Shown: positions 41,362 through 49,823 of the stretch, in pieces
Layout of the letters: each line of letters starts with the position of its first letter
How positions within the stretch are numbered: position 1 is the first letter of the stretch
Source: Nocardia sp. alder85J
Lineage (GTDB): Bacteria > Actinomycetota > Actinomycetes > Mycobacteriales > Mycobacteriaceae
DNA: 64,000 bases
Assembly: GCF_020176955.2 (NCBI RefSeq)
Contig: NZ_JAIUCZ020000009.1
Coordinates: 372,001 to 436,000 of the forward strand
Direction of reading: 5' to 3'
Notes under the pieces: generated by a model
The model's input: the letters and a program-made list of their open reading frames with translations, nothing else
The model's database searches: none
What the model was told of the DNA's origin: nothing
Made by a program: the position numbers and the translations under genes

Positions 41362-41382
41362 ATGATGCGTCAGGATCGAACC

Positions 41383-41943
41383 ATGACCAAGAGCGCCTAT
41401 CACCACGGCGACCTGCGGGCCGCCCTGCTGTCCGCCGCGGCCGAGCAGATCGCGGCCGAGGGGGTCGACGGGTTGTCGCTGCGCGTGCTGGCGCAGCGGG
41501 CCGGAGTCTCGCACGCCGCGCCCGCGCACCACTTCGGCAACCGGCAGGGCCTGCTGACCGAGCTGGCGATCACCGGATTCGACCTGCTGGCCGCCGAACT
41601 GTCCGCTGCCGCAGGGGATTTCCGCGAGGTGGCGGTGGCCTACATCCGATTCGCCCGGGACCACCCGGGGCATTTCGACATCATGTACCGGCACGACCTG
41701 CTGCGCGCCGACGACGAGCGGCTGGCCGCCGCCCGCTTCCGCTCCGGGGCCGAACTGCGTTCCGGCATAGCGGGAATGGGGCTGCCCGCGGCCGCGCGCC
41801 GGGCCGCGGAACTCGCGGCCTGGTCACTGGTGCACGGATTCGCGACGCTGTGGCGCGAGGGTGCGCTGGCCGGTGCGGAACTCGGCGGCGATCCGGAGGA
41901 CCTGGCCCGCCGGATGGTCGCCACCGTCGATTTCGGGGTGTGA
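41383..41943 (+). CDS. TetR-family regulator next to DoxX
   Basis: This 186-aa protein has an N-terminal HTH, YHHGDLRAALLSAAAEQIAAEG, LSLRVLAQRAGVSHAAPAHHFGNR, with recognition helix around VSHAAPAHHF. The rest is the helical dimerisation and ligand domain (TetR_C WHG-type: HPGHFDIMYRHDLL, LAAWSLVHGFATLW). The ATG at 41383 lies 22 bases after the second operator copy. It probably represses itself and the divergent doxX-like gene. Confidence 0.93.
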   Translation: MTKSAYHHGDLRAALLSAAAEQIAAEGVDGLSLRVLAQRAGVSHAAPAHHFGNRQGLLTELAITGFDLLAAELSAAAGDFREVAVAYIRFARDHPGHFDIMYRHDLLRADDERLAAARFRSGAELRSGIAGMGLPAAARRAAELAAWSLVHGFATLWREGALAGAELGGDPEDLARRMVATVDFGV

Positions 41944-42209
41944 GGCGGGCCCTGCCCGGGTGCCGACCCGGCCGACGGTCCACAGGCCGAAGACGAAGTT
42001 GTCTGCGGGAGTGGGGGTGTAGCGGTCCGACACGGCCACCTCTCGGCGTATGAACCGGATCGTCCGGAATCGGCGGATTCCGGAACCGTTCCCGTACGGG
42101 TGGGCGGCCCGCGACCGATTATCCGGGACCCGCCTTTTCGGATACCGTGTTTCCCAGCGTGGTCATAGCTGTACAAATGTGTTCGCCGCAGAACGAGTAC
42201 AGGAGGGGC

Positions 42210-43085
42210 ATGGGCACCGATGTGACGTTGTTGCACCGATTCGTGGTGTCCGAACTCGTCACGGCCGGACTGGATCACGGCTGGCTGCTGCACGAGTGCG
42301 ACATCCCGGACTGGACGCTGCGCGGTCCCGGGGTGCATCTGCCCAGCGCGACCTTCGCCCGGCTCTGGGAGGTCGGGTCCGGGCGGCTCGGCGATCCGGA
42401 GGTGCCGCTGCACATCGGTAACCGCTACCGGCTCAAGGCGGCCGAGCTGTTCGACTTCCTGTTCGCCACCGCCGCCACGGTCGGCGCCGGACTGGCCACC
42501 TGCGGCCCGTACATCACCGCGGTCAGCACCAACCACAGTGCCGAACTCACCTTCGACGGTGGCGCCGAGGCGACGGTGGCGCTCGACATCATCGACGGCG
42601 TCGGCCGCGGCCGGGATCTGGTCCAATTGTGGGGCCTGTCGGCGATGTTGGCGCGCACCCGGCGGGTGGTCGAGGGCCCGCTGGATCCCGTGCGGGTGAC
42701 GCTGCGGCAGCGCGCCCCCCGCGACACCCGTTGCTACGCCGAGGTATTCGGCACGACGAAGCTGGAATTCGGCGCGGACACCGATGCCATGACCTTCCGT
42801 GCCGTGGATCTGGACCGGCCGCTGACCACCGCCGACCCGATGCTGGCGCAGGTGCTGCGCCCGCTGGCCGAAACCCTGCCGCCGCCACCGGAACTCCCGG
42901 CCGCCTGGCCGCGGCGGGTGGCGACGGCCCTGCACGAGGCGGTCGCCGACGGCGAGGTATCGCTGGAGGTGGTGGCGCGCCGGCTGGCGATCAGCCCGCG
43001 CACCCTGCAGCGCCGGCTCGCCGACGCGGGCACCAGCTGGCGGCACGAACTGGACCGGGCCCACCGCGCGGGAGCGGGCCGATGA
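42210..43085 (+). CDS. AraC-type regulator paralogue with truncated HTH domain
   Basis: This 291-aa protein has an Arabinose_bd-type N-terminal domain (HRFVVSELVTAGLDHGWLLHE, LFDFLFATAATVGAGLATCGPY). The C-terminus keeps only the first HTH (VARRLAISPRTLQRRLADAGTSW) and ends with ELDRAHRAGAGR, lacking the second HTH present in its neighbour. AGGAGGGG precedes the ATG. The TGA overlaps the next start as ATGA. About half the residues are identical to the downstream paralogue, so this is a tandem duplication. Without the second HTH it may bind DNA poorly or act by forming heterodimers. Confidence 0.83.
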   Translation: MGTDVTLLHRFVVSELVTAGLDHGWLLHECDIPDWTLRGPGVHLPSATFARLWEVGSGRLGDPEVPLHIGNRYRLKAAELFDFLFATAATVGAGLATCGPYITAVSTNHSAELTFDGGAEATVALDIIDGVGRGRDLVQLWGLSAMLARTRRVVEGPLDPVRVTLRQRAPRDTRCYAEVFGTTKLEFGADTDAMTFRAVDLDRPLTTADPMLAQVLRPLAETLPPPPELPAAWPRRVATALHEAVADGEVSLEVVARRLAISPRTLQRRLADAGTSWRHELDRAHRAGAGR

Positions 43086-44080
43086 GCACCGATGTCACGC
43101 TGCTGCACCGTTTCGTCATCGGGGAACTCGCCGCCGCCGGGGTGGATCGCGGTGCGCTGCTGCGGGAATGCGGAATTCCCGCCTGGGCGCTGTCCGGCGG
43201 TGCCGTGCACCTGGCCAGCGACACCTTCTCGCGGCTGTGGGAACTGGCCGAGAAACGGCTCGACGAACCGGAAGTCGCGCTGCGGGTCGCCAGCCGCTAC
43301 CGGCTGCGGGTGCTCGGACTCTACGACTACCTCTTCGCCAGCGCCGCCACCCTCGGCGCCGGGCTGGCCACCTGCGGGCCCTATGTCGGCGCCGTGACCA
43401 CCAATCACCGCTTCGATCTGGTGCCCGAGAACGACACCGAGACCACGCTGTATCTCCAGATGATCGACGGCGCGGGCCGCGCCCGGGACCTCACCCAGCT
43501 GTGGGGGCTGGTCGCGGTGCTGACCCGGGCCCGGGGCACCGTCGCCGCCCCGCTGGATCCGATCCGGGTCCGGTTGCGGCAGCGCGCACCTCGCGACCGG
43601 CGCGCCTATCACGAGGTATTCGGCACGACCGCAGTGGAATTCGAGGCGGACATCGACGCGATGACCTTCCGCGCCACCGATATGACACTGCCGCAGGCGA
43701 CCTCGGATCCGGCGCTGGCGCGGGTGCTGCAACCGCTGGCGGCCGCCCTGCCACCCCCGCCGCCGCTGACGACGGCCTGGCCGCAGCGGGTCGCGGTCGC
43801 GCTGGCGGCCGCGCTCGACGACGGTGACGCCTCCCTGATCGCGGTGGCGCGGCGACTGGCGACCAGTCCCCGGACATTGCAGCGCCGACTCGCCGACGCG
43901 GGGACCACCTGGCGGCAGGAGTTGGAGCGTGCGCGCCTGACCCGGGCCGGTGCGGCGGGGCCGTTGAGCCCCCGGCGGCAGGCGCGGCTGCTCGGCTATG
44001 CCGACGCCGACACCATGCGCAGATCGGAACGGCGCTGGTCGCTGGCCGCCCGGACCTGGCAGGCCGACTCCGCCGAGTGA
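43082..44080 (+). CDS. AraC-family transcriptional regulator (complete paralogue)
   Basis: This 332-aa protein has the sensor domain HRFVIGELAAAGVDRGALLREC and LYDYLFASAATLGAGLATCGPY, then the HTH_18 domain VARRLATSPRTLQRRLADAGTTW with ARLLGYADADTMRRSERRWS as the second helix pair. The layout corresponds to the OruR/VirS-like group of AraC regulators. It is coupled by ATGA overlap to the shorter paralogue upstream. The target genes are unknown; no metabolic gene is adjacent, and a repeat array follows. Confidence 0.87.
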   Translation: MSTDVTLLHRFVIGELAAAGVDRGALLRECGIPAWALSGGAVHLASDTFSRLWELAEKRLDEPEVALRVASRYRLRVLGLYDYLFASAATLGAGLATCGPYVGAVTTNHRFDLVPENDTETTLYLQMIDGAGRARDLTQLWGLVAVLTRARGTVAAPLDPIRVRLRQRAPRDRRAYHEVFGTTAVEFEADIDAMTFRATDMTLPQATSDPALARVLQPLAAALPPPPPLTTAWPQRVAVALAAALDDGDASLIAVARRLATSPRTLQRRLADAGTTWRQELERARLTRAGAAGPLSPRRQARLLGYADADTMRRSERRWSLAARTWQADSAE

Positions 44081-44104
44081 GGGTGCGCTCGACAGGCGAG
44101 TGAC

Positions 44105-44335
44105 AGTGCGCCACACCAGAGAACAGCGGCAATGTGCTGCACGAACGGCCGGTAGTGCGTTGCACAAGCGTCAGTAGTGCGTTGCGTGAACCTGATTAGT
44201 GCGTTGCGGCGACGGCCAGCAGTGCGTTGCGTAAACGGCCAGCAGCGTGTTGCGTAAACGGGTGGTAGTGCGTTGCGTACACGGGTGGCAGCGTGTTGCG
44301 TGACGGGGCCGGCAGCGCACCGCACAAAGCCGGTA
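44105..44335. repeat. array of 22-24 bp direct repeats, about ten units
   Basis: The motif AGTGCGTTGCGTAAACGG recurs with drift at 44131, 44154, 44176, 44198, 44221, 44244, 44267, 44290 and 44314 (approximate starts), with a diverged unit at 44105. Units are 22-24 bases and joined head to tail without unique spacers, so this is not a CRISPR. It fills the gap after the AraC pair. No hairpin-forming symmetry is obvious. It may be a minisatellite or a multi-site protein-binding region. Confidence 0.8.
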
Positions 44336-44396
44336 GCGGTGCGCTCTTCGATCGAACAGCCTTGCGCGGCAACGTGATATGCCGGCCCGGTACCGC

Positions 44397-44591
44397 TCAG
44401 GCGCGCAGGTTGCTGGCGGCGATGTTCCAGAAGGTGCCCCGGTCCAGGCACCGGAAATCCCAGGTCTCGGCGACCGCGTAGGTCGTCGCGACGATGGCCG
44501 GAACGTCGAAGTCCTCGCGGGTGGCGGTGCCCTTCGCCTCCAGCTCGGCGATCACATACTCGGTCGCGGATTCGCAGGTGTTGTTCAGCAC
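44397..44591 (-). CDS. small conserved-looking protein (64 aa)
   Basis: This is a short acidic protein, LNNTCESATEYVIAELEAKG, ATREDFDVPAIVATTYAVA, ETWDFRCLDRGTFWNIAASN. Coding character is good and AGGAGATACC precedes the GTG at 44591. It looks like a small actinobacterial orphan protein of a type I have seen only as hypothetical; no domain is assigned. Two cysteines are present but not in a metal motif. It ends next to the repeat array. Confidence 0.6.
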   Translation of the reverse strand: MLNNTCESATEYVIAELEAKGTATREDFDVPAIVATTYAVAETWDFRCLDRGTFWNIAASNLRA

Positions 44592-45253
44592 GGTATCTCC
44601 TCTCGGTCTCGGGAACGCAGCCGGTGGATCTCGGAAAAGCTTGCCGTGCACGGGCATTCGCGGCGGGCACCGAGCCGGGGGCACGCCGGCTCGGTGCTCC
44701 CCGCCCGTCCCGGGTGCGGGGCGGCGGCCCGATCGCGGAGGATTCGAACCCGGGAACGACTGTGGTGCCGATGCGGCACGAGTTCAGTGTTGCGGCTGAA
44801 GGACCGGTAGGCCAGCGGAAAACGCGCCACCTCGGGGCAAACGCGCCAAACTGCGGTGGTGCCCCGCAGGCGCACGCCCGGACGCTGCGTGATCGAGTGT
44901 ACCGCCGCGGGTGCCCGGCGAGTAGAGCCCGCCACCAGGCGAACTCGCCGCAATGCCGCGCAGGCCGAACGGCCCGCCGTGGGAACAGGTCCGGCGCGGT
45001 GCGGAGCTGGAAGCACTACGGCACGGAGGTGATCGCCGGGCCAGCCCGGGAGTCTCACGCGGCCGACCGGCCAGGCGAGGACGATACGGGCCCGCGCGTG
45101 GGTGATCCGGCCGCCCTGCCGCCTGCCGGGGCCGGGCAGCGGCGCCGGGATTCTCCGTGTACACACCAGTCGCAAGACTCCTACCAGGGGAAACATGGCA
45201 GCGGCGCCGAGCTCGACCCTGCTCCAGCGAGACCGTACGCCGGCCTACCGGTG
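44592..45253. other. 660-base region without a supported gene
   Basis: Open frames exist on both strands but their translations are Arg/Gly/Pro-rich and unlike proteins. A T-loop-like GATTCGAACCCGGG at 44749-44762 resembles the 3' part of a tRNA on the minus strand, but no cloverleaf can be completed. The short direct repeat AAACGCGCCA occurs twice near 44822 and 44842. Confidence 0.5.
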
Positions 45254-45281
45254 CTGACTACCCCCGAACGGGGGTAGTCAG
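45254..45281. terminator. 12-bp stem hairpin at the end of the PAS-ANTAR gene
   Basis: CTGACTACCCCC (45254-45265) pairs perfectly with GGGGGTAGTCAG (45270-45281) around GAAC. The right arm includes the stop codon of the minus-strand PAS-ANTAR gene. Confidence 0.8.
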
Positions 45282-46003
45282 TGCGGCGGTTCCCCGTCGG
45301 CGCCGGGCACCCGCAGATGCGCGGTCAGCAGCAGGTGGTCGAAGGCGCTGATCACCTCCACCGGCACGGCGGGGACGGCGGGCAGATCGCCCAGCAGCCG
45401 GGTGGCCAGGAGTTGCAGCCGGGTATTGGTTTCCTGGGACCGCCAGCGCAGCACCTCGAAGGCCTGTTCGGCGCCGATCCGGTACATGGCCATCAGCACG
45501 CCCTTGGCCTGTTCGATCTCGGCGCGGGTGCGAATGATCTCCGGTAGTTGCGCGTCGAACATCCGGCGGGCGGAGTCGGCGACCATGCCGTCGAGCTCGA
45601 TGTAGACGCCCTCGGCGCCGACGATCTGCCCGGCGTCGCCGGTGAGCCGGTCGGCGACCACCATGACGGTGTGGATACCGCCGCTGGTGTCGAGGAATCG
45701 ATGCCGGCTCGAGAACGGCACGCCACCGGTGACCGAGCGGGTGATCGCCGCGGCGACGTCGTCGCCGTCATCGGGATGCCGGTGCGACAGCAGCAGGGCC
45801 GTGGTCGGCCGCACCGCATCGGGGGGATACCCGTGCATCCGGAACATCTCGGGTGACCATTCCCACTGCTGGGTGTCGAACCGGAACCGGAATCGGCCCG
45901 CGACCGGGCCCGGCAGCGCGGTCCCGGCGCCCGGGTCGGCCGGGCCCGGAGAAATATGGTCCGGCGTCATCGCCGGGACCCGCCCGCCACTGGCACGCAT
46001 CAT
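45278..46003 (-). CDS. PAS-ANTAR regulator
   Basis: This 241-aa protein has a PAS_3-type sensor (RFRFRFDTQQWEWSPEMFRMHG, HPDDGDDVAAAITRSV, FSSRHRFLDTSGGIHTVMVVADRL) followed by an ANTAR RNA-binding domain (IEQAKGVLMAMYRIGAEQAFEVLRWRSQETN). ANTAR proteins act as antiterminators by binding paired hairpins in leader RNA. ATG 46003 is preferred over ATG 45969. It lies 177 bases downstream of another ANTAR gene on the same strand; the two probably form one signalling unit. Confidence 0.88.
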   Translation of the reverse strand: MMRASGGRVPAMTPDHISPGPADPGAGTALPGPVAGRFRFRFDTQQWEWSPEMFRMHGYPPDAVRPTTALLLSHRHPDDGDDVAAAITRSVTGGVPFSSRHRFLDTSGGIHTVMVVADRLTGDAGQIVGAEGVYIELDGMVADSARRMFDAQLPEIIRTRAEIEQAKGVLMAMYRIGAEQAFEVLRWRSQETNTRLQLLATRLLGDLPAVPAVPVEVISAFDHLLLTAHLRVPGADGEPPH

Positions 46004-46179
46004 GAAGCCACCCGTCTTACAGAGCTGTTGTTCGTGCTCCGCCGGGGGCTGGGGCGGAATGAGGAGACCGGACCCCGCAGGCGGCCCGGACCGGAGCAAG
46101 CCTAGCATCGGCGGCGCTCCGGTCCGGGCAGTGCCCGACGGCGCCCGGTGGGTGTGCGGCCGTGTTGTGCCGCAGCGGG

Positions 46180-46884
46180 TTAGATGCGCAGGCCGATCTC
46201 GATGATCGCGCGGGCGATGGCGTGCAGGGGCGCCCGGTTGGCGCGCGCGTGCTTGCGGATCAGATCGAACGCCTCGTCGGGGGCGATCCCGCGCACCGTC
46301 GCGATGATGCCCTTGGCCTGTTCGATCACCACCCTCGACTCCAGGGCCTGTTCCAGCTGCTCGGTGACCTGGCGCTGCTGAATCCGCTTGTTGGCGTTCA
46401 CGATGTAGCCGGTGGCCACCGAGGCCAGGGTCCGGGCCGCGTCGAGATCCTCCTCGGACCACGGCCGGGGACCGGTGCTGTAGAGGTTCACCGCCCCCAG
46501 CCGCTCCTGATCCAGCCACATCGGAATACCCGCCACGGCCAGCACGCCGAGTTCCAGCGCGGTCTCGGTGTAGGTCGGCCAGCGGTCGGCCGATTCGCGC
46601 AGATCGCTGACGGCCACCACCTCACCGGTGCGGCTGGCCTCCATGCAGGGGCCCTGCTGGGCGAGTTCCTGCACGCGTTCCAGCGTGGCGACCGGCGCCG
46701 CGGTCGCGCTCACGAACCGGAGCACGTCGTCCTCCAGTAACGAGACACCCGCGCCGACCAGGTCGAAGACCTTCGTCACGCTCATACCGAGCTCGTCGAG
46801 TGCCGTCTCGACCTTGTAGGGCGTCGGCAACAGCCGGGCGAACCGTGCCAGCGCCTCGACCAATGCCGAACTGTCGTGTGCCAT
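46180..46884 (-). CDS. GAF-ANTAR regulator
   Basis: This 234-aa protein has a GAF sensor (LRFVSATAAPVATLERVQEL, QQGPCMEASRTGEVVAVSDL, LAVAGIPMWLDQERLGAVNLYS) joined by a helix to an ANTAR domain (ALESRVVIEQAKGIIATVRGIAPDEAFDLIRKHARA, landmarks EQAKGII and AFDLIRKHAR). It is the typical GAF-ANTAR architecture abundant in Nocardia and mycobacteria. GGGAGGT precedes the ATG at 46884. The RNA targets are not visible here. Confidence 0.92.
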   Translation of the reverse strand: MAHDSSALVEALARFARLLPTPYKVETALDELGMSVTKVFDLVGAGVSLLEDDVLRFVSATAAPVATLERVQELAQQGPCMEASRTGEVVAVSDLRESADRWPTYTETALELGVLAVAGIPMWLDQERLGAVNLYSTGPRPWSEEDLDAARTLASVATGYIVNANKRIQQRQVTEQLEQALESRVVIEQAKGIIATVRGIAPDEAFDLIRKHARANRAPLHAIARAIIEIGLRI

Positions 46885-47156
46885 CACCGACCTCCCGATC
46901 ACGGCGGCCTCCGGACGGCCGCGTCCTCTCTCCGAGCTACCCGGATCGGCCTGTCTCACACAACGCGGGGCGGTCGCCGGCGCGGTGTACGCAGGCCGTA
47001 CGAGGTATCGGCGGGGCCCGGCGCACCGGACCGGTGGCGCGGTATCGCACCGCCCGGGCACGGCGTATCGGCGGCGCGCGAACCGGCCCGGGGCCCCGGC
47101 GGCGCGGCTAGGATCACATCACCGCACTCGGGCTCGATCCTGGAAAGAAGTCCGTG

Positions 47157-48029
47157 ATGGACGTGCTCCGCCCCCGCGACATCGACGCGTTGCGTGCGCA
47201 ATTGCGCGAGGCCGCAACAACTTCCGGAATGCCGGTGGTCTTCGGTGGCAGTGTCCGGGACGGCACGCTGATCCTCAGCGAATTCCTCGGTACCCGGACG
47301 GGCGCGATGCGCGGGCTGATGATTCCGCCCGATTCGGGGCTGGGTGGTTCGGTGGTGGCCGGCGGCCGGCCCTCCGCGGTGGCCGACTATCCGGCCGCGG
47401 CCACCATCACCCATCACTACGACGCGCCGGTGGGCGCGGAGGGGTTGCGGGCGGTGCTGGCCGTGCCGGTGGTGGTCGACGGCCGTTCCCGGGCGGTGCT
47501 GTACGCGGCCTGCCGCGACGCGGGGCCGATCGGGGCGAGCGCCGCCGAGGCGATGATGCGGGCCGGGCGGCGGCTGGCGCGGGAGCTGGCGATCCGCGAC
47601 GAGGTCGACCGGCGGCTGCGGTTGCGGGAGTCGGGTGCGGCGCGAGATCGGGAGCCCGGTCGCCCGGACCGGCCGCCGTGGGCGGCGGCACTGGGCGAGG
47701 AGTTGCGCGACATCCACGCCGAGATGCGAGGTATCGCACAGTCCGTCGCCGAGGCCGGCGCCCGCGACCGGCTGCGTGATCTGGCCGACCGGCTGGTGCG
47801 GCTGGTGACCGGGTCCGGCGCCGTCGTCGCCGCGCCGGCGCTGTCGCCGCGCGAGCTGGACGTGCTCGCCCACATCGCGCTGGGATGCACCAATGCCGAA
47901 GCCGCGCACCGGTTGTCGCTGCGCCCGGAGACCGTCAAGGCCTATCTGCGCAGCGCCATGGTCAAACTCGACGCGCACACCCGGCACGAGGCGGTGGTGG
48001 TGGCCCGGCGTCTCGGCCTGCTGCCGTGA
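47157..48029 (+). CDS. GAF-LuxR-type transcriptional regulator
   Basis: This 290-aa protein has an N-terminal GAF-like domain (GMPVVFGGSVRDGTLILSEF, LRAVLAVPVVVDGRSRAVLY) and a C-terminal LuxR HTH (LSPRELDVLAHIALGCTNAEAAHRL, RPETVKAYLRSAMVKLDAHTRHEAV), with the usual TVKAYLRSAMVKL recognition helix. ATG 47157 is chosen; GTG 47154 is one codon earlier. It is divergent from the GAF-ANTAR gene by 272 bases. Helper-type GAF-LuxR proteins in Rhodococcus relatives control stress or hydrocarbon genes, but the target here is unknown. Confidence 0.9.
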   Translation: MDVLRPRDIDALRAQLREAATTSGMPVVFGGSVRDGTLILSEFLGTRTGAMRGLMIPPDSGLGGSVVAGGRPSAVADYPAAATITHHYDAPVGAEGLRAVLAVPVVVDGRSRAVLYAACRDAGPIGASAAEAMMRAGRRLARELAIRDEVDRRLRLRESGAARDREPGRPDRPPWAAALGEELRDIHAEMRGIAQSVAEAGARDRLRDLADRLVRLVTGSGAVVAAPALSPRELDVLAHIALGCTNAEAAHRLSLRPETVKAYLRSAMVKLDAHTRHEAVVVARRLGLLP

Positions 48030-48059
48030 ACCGGGCCCGCCTCCGGGAGACCGCCGGGA

Positions 48060-48602
48060 TCAGCCGGCCGTCGGCTCGATCAGCTGGATGTCCAGCTCGA
48101 TGGCGATCTTGTCACTGAGGAACGACGACGGGAGCGCGGTGCCGACACCGAAATCGGTGCGCAGCAGGGTGGCGGTGGCGGTGAAGCCGGTGTGCCGCTC
48201 GCCCGGCCGGAACTCCTGCACGCCGCCCCACTCGACGGCGAGGGTGATCGGCTTGGTGATCTCACCGAAGGTGAGCTCACCCACGACCTCGAAGTCCTCG
48301 GCGGCGCGGATCGGCTCGAGCGCCTTGAACGACAGCGTGGGGTTTTTCTCGGCGTGCAGCAGGTCAGCGCTGCGGACGTGCCCGTCCCGCTGCTCGTTGC
48401 CGGTGTCGAAGGATTCGACGTACACGGTCGCGGAGATCAGCGCGTAACCGGACTCGTCCACGACGAACTCGGCGTCGAACTTGTTGAAACGCCCCCGGAC
48501 CTTGGAGATGCCCAGGTGGCGCACGGTGAAGTTGACCGAGGAGTGGGCGGTGTCCAGTGCCCAGGTACCGGGGCGCAGGGTGGTCTGTTCAGGAGTGGTC
48601 AT
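48060..48602 (-). CDS. YceI-family lipocalin-like protein
   Basis: This 180-aa protein has the family opening TWALDTAHSSVNFTVRHLGI, SKVRGRFNKFDAEF and the strand FKALEPIRAAEDFEVVGELT. No signal peptide is present, so unlike the E. coli protein this one is cytoplasmic, as is usual in actinomycetes. YceI proteins bind polyisoprenoid or other lipids in a beta-barrel. The ATG at 48602 gives the normal length. Confidence 0.92.
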   Translation of the reverse strand: MTTPEQTTLRPGTWALDTAHSSVNFTVRHLGISKVRGRFNKFDAEFVVDESGYALISATVYVESFDTGNEQRDGHVRSADLLHAEKNPTLSFKALEPIRAAEDFEVVGELTFGEITKPITLAVEWGGVQEFRPGERHTGFTATATLLRTDFGVGTALPSSFLSDKIAIELDIQLIEPTAG

Positions 48603-48703
48603 GCCCCGAGAGTAAGTGGACCTCGGTCCGGTTAGCCACACCGCGCTGATCCTGGCACTGGCAGGGCGCGGATAACAGGGCGGGGATCCGGCAGGATGGG
48701 GGA

Positions 48704-49525
48704 GTGACGCAGTCCGAGTTCGCCGAATTCCTGATCGCCCGCCGGGCCCTGTTGCAACCGGAGGAGGTGGGGTTGCCCGCCGGTCGCCGCCGCCGCACCC
48801 CGGGGCTGCGCCGTGAGGAGGTGGCCGCGCTGGCGGGGGTGAGCGTGGACTATCTGGCCCGGCTCGAACAGGGCCGTGACACCAATCCCTCCACCGCGGT
48901 CCTGGGCGCCCTGGCCGACGCCCTCCGGCTCAACGAGGTCGAGCGGCATCATTTCGGCAAACTGGCCATGGGAATGGAACGCACCTCGACCTGCCCGAAC
49001 GGCGGGGCGGCGCACGACCAGGTCACGGACACCCTGCAGGCCGTGCTGGACGGGCTGCATCCCACCCCGGCCTTCCTGGTCGGGCGGTGGCTCACGGTGC
49101 TGGCCTCCAATGCCGCCTGGCGCGACTTCGGGGAGCCGCTGGGCCTGCTCGATCCCGAGGCCGAGGGCAATCTCGCCTACTACGTCTTCGCGCACCCGCG
49201 GGCCGCCGAATACTGGCGGGACTGGCCGGCGGTCGCCGATCTGATGGTGTCGCTGCTGCGGGCCGCCCGCTCACAATGGCCCGAGGACGAGCGGCTCGGC
49301 GCGATGATCGACGCCCTGCACCGCTATCCGGAGTTCGTCCGGCGCTGGCGTTCGCATCGGGTGGTGGAGCACAGCCGGGTCACCATGCACCTGGACCATC
49401 CGCGCCGCGGCGAGGTCGAGGTCGAGATGGAATTGTTCAGTCCCGCATCGGATCAGACCATGATGGTCTGGCTGGTCGACCGCCGCCGGGCGCCCGCGCG
49501 GGGGCTGCGGCTGGTCAACGAGTAG
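48704..49525 (+). CDS. XRE/MltR-like regulator (intact paralogue of the interrupted gene)
   Basis: This 273-aa protein opens with FAEFLIARRALLQPEEVGLP, then RRTPGLRREEVAALAGVSVD with YLARLEQGRDTNPS (HTH). It continues with the MmyB/MltR ligand-binding domain (PAFLVGRWLTVLASNAAWRDF, YWRDWPAVADLMVSLLR). It serves as an internal standard for the regulator disrupted by the mobile element: LAGVSVDYLARLEQGR here matches the rebuilt LAGVSVDHYVRLEQGR. The GTG start follows GGATGGGGGA. No obvious divergent partner is present; YceI lies upstream on the opposite strand and may be the target. Confidence 0.9.
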   Translation: MTQSEFAEFLIARRALLQPEEVGLPAGRRRRTPGLRREEVAALAGVSVDYLARLEQGRDTNPSTAVLGALADALRLNEVERHHFGKLAMGMERTSTCPNGGAAHDQVTDTLQAVLDGLHPTPAFLVGRWLTVLASNAAWRDFGEPLGLLDPEAEGNLAYYVFAHPRAAEYWRDWPAVADLMVSLLRAARSQWPEDERLGAMIDALHRYPEFVRRWRSHRVVEHSRVTMHLDHPRRGEVEVEMELFSPASDQTMMVWLVDRRRAPARGLRLVNE

Positions 49526-49531
49526 GACGCA

Positions 49532-49565
49532 GATCGGCCCGCCACAGGCGTGTGGCGGGCCGATC
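49532..49565. terminator. 15-bp stem terminator between convergent genes
   Basis: GATCGGCCCGCCACA (49532-49546) pairs perfectly with 49551-49565 around GGCG. It lies 7 bases after the regulator stop and before the stop of the minus-strand small gene, so it can serve both. Confidence 0.87.
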
Positions 49566-49574
49566 CGGGCTCGG

Positions 49575-49823
49575 CTAGCGGCCGGCCTTCTGACGCAACT
49601 TGTCGGCGGCATTCTTCATGCCGGTCTCGACTCGCTCCCGGTTCTCCTTCATGTCGGCCTCGAGGCGTTCGCGGCCGTGGCGCATGTCGTCGGCCATCTG
49701 GCTCGCTCCGCGCTTCATGTCGTCGGCCATGCGCTCGCGTTCGGAGTCCATACGCTCCGGCTGCTGCTTCATCGGCTTCTTGGCTTTCGCGGCCACCTGG
49801 CCAGACTTCTTGCGGTCAGACAT
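49575..49823 (-). CDS. small charged coiled-coil protein
   Basis: This 82-aa protein is Lys/Glu/Met/Asp-rich with repeating RERMADDMKRGASQMADDM and RERLEADMKENRERVETGM segments, predicted to be one amphipathic helix. A basic N-terminus (KKSGQVAAKAKKPMKQ) precedes it. It resembles hydrophilic stress-type proteins. It is divergent from the Asp23/AmaP operon with 292 bases between, which suggests a shared envelope-stress context. AGGAAGG (reading minus) lies upstream of the ATG. Confidence 0.7.
   Translation of the reverse strand: MSDRKKSGQVAAKAKKPMKQQPERMDSERERMADDMKRGASQMADDMRHGRERLEADMKENRERVETGMKNAADKLRQKAGR

Noticed and set aside
44105..44335. CRISPR array
   Set aside because: Units of 22-24 bases run head to tail and drift in sequence; there are no unique spacers and no cas genes.
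44740..44810. tRNA-like T-loop (GATTCGAACCCGGG) suggesting a minus-strand tRNA
   Set aside because: The T-stem pairs poorly and no acceptor, D or anticodon arms can be completed.
44624..45277. 217-aa plus-strand reading frame
   Set aside because: The composition is Arg/Gly/Pro-rich without domain-like pattern and it ends inside the terminator hairpin of the opposite gene.
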